Source: an uncultured Lachnospiraceae bacterium
Lineage (GTDB): Bacteria > Bacillota_A > Clostridia > Lachnospirales > Lachnospiraceae
Assembly: GCA_902795715.1 (NCBI GenBank)
Contig: CADBME010000302.1
Coordinates: 1-9,328 of the forward strand
DNA length: 9,328 bases
Direction of reading: 5' to 3'
In this document: piece by piece, positions 7,058 to 9,328 of the stretch
Position numbering within the stretch: the stretch's first letter is position 1
Layout: every line of letters begins with the position of its first letter
Position numbers and translations under genes: made by a program
Notes under the pieces: generated by a model
What the model saw: the letters and a program-made list of their open reading frames with translations, nothing else
The model's database searches: none
What the model was told of the DNA's origin: nothing

Positions 7058-8509
7058 TTACAAAGGCGGCAGGAGGCATGCGCAGCCAAGACCCTTTCTG
7101 CGTATGCTATCCTCAACAGGCCGGGTCAATGAACAGGCCTCCCGGATCCGGGCAAGCATGGTCAGGATTCCATCGTAGCCGTGGAGACCGCCTCCTTCCA
7201 CCATATTGACAAAATGAGGGGTCTGGTGAAAATATGCCGCCTTCTGACCCACGGCAATCATGTTTTCATCCGCCAGTCTGGGCAGGACCCGCATATTGTG
7301 GTGGATTACCGAACAGATCCGAATGTCCGGTCCATGTTCCTTGAGCCATTTCCAGTCTTCTTCCTCTTCCGGAAGGAAGGCATCCCCGTAGATGTGGGTC
7401 ACCCGGATTCCATGGTCAAGAAGCAGTCTGGCCAGGCCCAGGACCTGGGGTGTCGCCGATGCGTCAAGGGCCACCCTTTTTCCTCTCAGACAGACGGCCG
7501 TTGCCTCCAGGCTTGCCTCACACTCTTTTTTCAGTGAATCCGGGTCAATCCAGGCTCTCAGTAAATCCCATGCCCATGAATCTTTCTTTTCCTCCCTGTC
7601 CGGGCATGTGACCGGCGATATGGCCGCAGATGAATCCAGAGACAGGTCATGAGATGCAGGCGGAGAATTCTCCGGGCCTAAATAACGGCACAGGGAAAGG
7701 AGCTGCCAGTCGATCTTATCATAATCCCAGGTCATAGGCAGATACAGTCCTGGTATATCCAGTTTCTCCGACAGGATCTGAAGGCCAGGCTGGCCAGGAG
7801 GGTAGGTACAGATATTAAGGCAGCTTTCTCCCATCTGCAGATAAGCTTCCAGGGATGATAATTCTGTCAGATCGAGCCATGTCCACCCGGCTTTCCTTAA
7901 AATAGTCTTGATTTCCGATTCTTCCCTCATGGGAAAATCGTTGCCGACAAAGTTGATCTGGCGAGGGCGGACCGGCCCTTTTTGTAAAATATCGTACATT
8001 TTGATCCGGAGTTTCTGGTCCGGCGTCAGGCCTTCCTTTTGCAAAATGCAATCCATATAGCAATCCACAAAATAGATATCCGGATGCAGGTCTCTTAAAG
8101 TCCCGTAAATATAGTCAAGGTCTGTTCCCAGAAAATGATGGAGGCAGACTGTAAAGAGCAAAAGAATCCTGGGTTTCTTTTCCAGCCGGTCCAGAATCTC
8201 CCCCACACCCCGAATTACCAGATCTTCCATCTCCCCACTGTAGAGATCTTCTTCCTGGAGCTCGATAAAAGAAAACCGGTCCATAGCATCCATTTCCGCT
8301 GCTGTAAGAACCACTCCCCGGTTGCAATTGGCTGCGCAGACATAAACCTGATGAGCCTCGGGCAAAAGCATTCCCATATGAACGATGTTCCAGTTGCCAT
8401 GGGCCGGACTGTTATATTCAAGCCCCGGTTCAAAGGGAGCCGGCCAGGAGGCATTTTTAATCTCTACAGACTCCTCCGAAGAGAGGGAGCCGTGAATCAT
8501 TTTCAGCAT
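7058..8509 (-). CDS. Nitrogenase component 1-like subunit, NifD-like (first subunit)
   Basis: A 483-residue nitrogenase component 1 homologue, first of two such subunits after the Fe protein. Cys58 and Cys62 (YVCAANCNRG) fall near NifD Cys88, and Cys122 (TVCLHHFLGTD) matches NifD Cys154; no Cys occurs before residue 58, so the NifD Cys62 equivalent is missing. Cys150 (FVDCYMDC) matches the 'pvrCEGFrG' region. Cys230/Cys234 (SCLNIC) fall near the FeMo-cofactor ligand Cys275, followed by the matching DIPGLYLP segment. The C-terminal signature HGYDG (443-447) is kept, but the cofactor His442 position holds Val (434 or 437 by two alignments), and no His occurs in 150-190, where substrate-site His195 would be. 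It has three CxxxC motifs and a C-terminal CAC. Its start is set by GAGGTGATC, which overlaps the Fe protein stop. An uncharacterised reductase subunit is most likely. Confidence 0.83.
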   Translation of the reverse strand: MLKMIHGSLSSEESVEIKNASWPAPFEPGLEYNSPAHGNWNIVHMGMLLPEAHQVYVCAANCNRGVVLTAAEMDAMDRFSFIELQEEDLYSGEMEDLVIRGVGEILDRLEKKPRILLLFTVCLHHFLGTDLDYIYGTLRDLHPDIYFVDCYMDCILQKEGLTPDQKLRIKMYDILQKGPVRPRQINFVGNDFPMREESEIKTILRKAGWTWLDLTELSSLEAYLQMGESCLNICTYPPGQPGLQILSEKLDIPGLYLPMTWDYDKIDWQLLSLCRYLGPENSPPASHDLSLDSSAAISPVTCPDREEKKDSWAWDLLRAWIDPDSLKKECEASLEATAVCLRGKRVALDASATPQVLGLARLLLDHGIRVTHIYGDAFLPEEEEDWKWLKEHGPDIRICSVIHHNMRVLPRLADENMIAVGQKAAYFHQTPHFVNMVEGGGLHGYDGILTMLARIREACSLTRPVEDSIRRKGLGCACLLPPL

Positions 8510-8521
8510 TTGATCACCTCA
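8510..8521 (-). promoter_or_regulatory. Ribosome binding site of the NifD-like gene, overlapping the Fe protein stop codon
   Basis: On the minus strand the Fe protein stop TGA is the start of the sequence TGAGGTGATCAA that leads to the ATG at 8509. GAGGTGATC is a nine-base match to the complement of the 16S rRNA 3' end, and the GAGG core is 7 nt from the ATG. Only 9 nt separate the two genes, so translation of the two is probably coupled. Confidence 0.75.
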
Positions 8522-9328
8522 ATTTCCGGATGAGTCGGATAGGAACTCCTGTCCCCACTCCTTCAGATCCATGCCACAAGCCTTTAAAACAGCCTTTGCT
8601 GTTCTCCGGTAGGCCCGGGCCATCTCCGATTCCGGCCAGGCTTCCACAACCGTCATCAGATCTTCCTCCGCCTCGGGAACCAGATCACAGCGGGGGAGAT
8701 CGGCAATAATTTCCGTGTGGAGGTCCATGGCCAGTTCCCGCACCTTTTCTTCTTCTCTTTTTACATTTCTCCGGTTCAGAATCAGACCGCCAAGCCGGGC
8801 ATATCCGCGGCTTTTAAAGTTTTCCACCGCCATGCCGATATTGGCTGCCGCATGGATGGCCATATTTTCACCGGAGGTCAGGACAAAGACCTTATCGGCA
8901 TAGCCTCCCCGCATAGGCATGGAAAAGCCGCCGCAGACCACATCGCCAAGGACATCATAGATTACCACATCCGGGGCATAGACCCGGTATGCTCCCTTTT
9001 TCTCCAGGGTTTCCAGAGCAGCTATGATACCCCGGCCTGCACAGCCCAGCCCGGGGGAGGGCCCTCCCGCTTCCACGCAGAGGACACCGCCATAACCCTT
9101 TACAATCATATCCTCCAGACCAAAATCATCTTTACGTCTGCGGACGAGATCGAGAACGGTTTCCATCTTTTCATGATCTCTCCCCCTCAGAAGAGCTGTG
9201 GAATCTGCTTTCGGGTCACATCCGATCTGCATGACCGTCAGGCCGGCCTGGGCCAGAACAGCCGCCACATTGGATACCGTCGTGCTTTTCCCTATTCCTC
9301 CCTTTCCGTATACTGCTATCTTAATCAT
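8519..9328 (-). CDS. Nitrogenase iron protein-like ATPase (NifH family)
   Basis: A 269-residue NifH/BchL/CfbC-type dimeric ATPase that should carry one [4Fe-4S] cluster between subunits and pass electrons to the component-1 pair on ATP hydrolysis. Every core motif is intact: deviant Walker A GKGGIGKST (8-16, Lys9 and Lys14), switch I region GCDPKADST (36-44), cluster ligands Cys96 (GLGCAGRG) and Cys132 (GDVVCGGF), and switch II DVLGD (125-129). Arg99 is at the position of the Arg ADP-ribosylated by DraT in some diazotrophs. The ATG is the last codon of the window, and its place two residues before the usual beta strand and P-loop fits a normal NifH start, so the gene is probably complete; its promoter and ribosome binding site are outside. 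It is about 20 residues shorter than typical NifH at the C-terminus. Gene order H-D-K indicates dedicated pairing with the next two genes. Confidence 0.93.
   Translation of the reverse strand: MIKIAVYGKGGIGKSTTVSNVAAVLAQAGLTVMQIGCDPKADSTALLRGRDHEKMETVLDLVRRRKDDFGLEDMIVKGYGGVLCVEAGGPSPGLGCAGRGIIAALETLEKKGAYRVYAPDVVIYDVLGDVVCGGFSMPMRGGYADKVFVLTSGENMAIHAAANIGMAVENFKSRGYARLGGLILNRRNVKREEEKVRELAMDLHTEIIADLPRCDLVPEAEEDLMTVVEAWPESEMARAYRRTAKAVLKACGMDLKEWGQEFLSDSSGN

Noticed and set aside
5626..9328. Calling the trio nifH, nifD and nifK (true nitrogenase).
   Set aside because: The cofactor His and two of the six P-cluster cysteines are missing, and no nif assembly genes are visible, so those symbols would mislead.
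5626..9328. Assignment to DPOR (bchLNB) or CfbCD.
   Set aside because: DPOR uses a three-Cys-plus-Asp cluster pattern in phototrophs, and CfbCD has a single component-1 gene. Neither matches two diverged subunits with a D-type HGYDG signature, and no tetrapyrrole genes are nearby.

Overview
The window reads as part of a low-oxygen Firmicutes chromosome, most likely class Clostridia and probably near Lachnospiraceae. This is inferred from strong GGAGG-type ribosome binding sites, LytR_C-type envelope proteins, a clostridial-style long Xaa-Pro aminopeptidase, an eukaryotic-like Ser/Thr kinase with a membrane tail, and an oxygen-sensitive nitrogenase-family system. No marker gene fixes the species. 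There are seven protein-coding genes: six on the minus strand and one (the kinase) on the plus strand. No tRNA, rRNA, CRISPR array or insertion sequence is visible.

Left part (1-2507, minus strand): a two-gene envelope operon. A membrane-anchored protein with a degenerate LytR-CpsA-Psr (LCP) domain and a C-terminal LytR_C domain is followed after 18 nt by a divergent WecG/TagA/CpsF-type glycosyltransferase. Both families normally act in making and attaching wall polymers, but both proteins here have lost residues thought to be catalytic. A good promoter (TTGCAT-N17-TATACT) lies just upstream and shows that the first gene starts at 2411, not at the more upstream in-frame ATG at 2486.

Middle (2508-5618): a complete M24B Xaa-Pro aminopeptidase on the minus strand, and divergent from it a Ser/Thr protein kinase on the plus strand with unusual ATP-site motifs and three predicted C-terminal membrane helices. 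They share a 156-225 nt intergenic region, depending on which kinase start is used.

Right part (5626-9328, minus strand): the most interesting region. It has the gene order Fe protein (NifH-like), component-1 subunit A (NifD-like), component-1 subunit B (NifK-like), closely spaced and co-directional. The Fe protein keeps all nucleotide-binding and cluster-binding motifs, so it should be a working ATP-driven electron donor. The two component-1 subunits are very divergent. Together they keep equivalents of about four of the six P-cluster cysteines, and the NifD-like subunit keeps the C-terminal HGYDG signature but has Val where the FeMo-cofactor histidine would be, with no match to the substrate-site histidine. 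This is best described as an uncharacterised nitrogenase-like reductase, not a nitrogen-fixing enzyme. The window ends exactly at the Fe protein start codon, so its promoter and any further partner genes lie outside.
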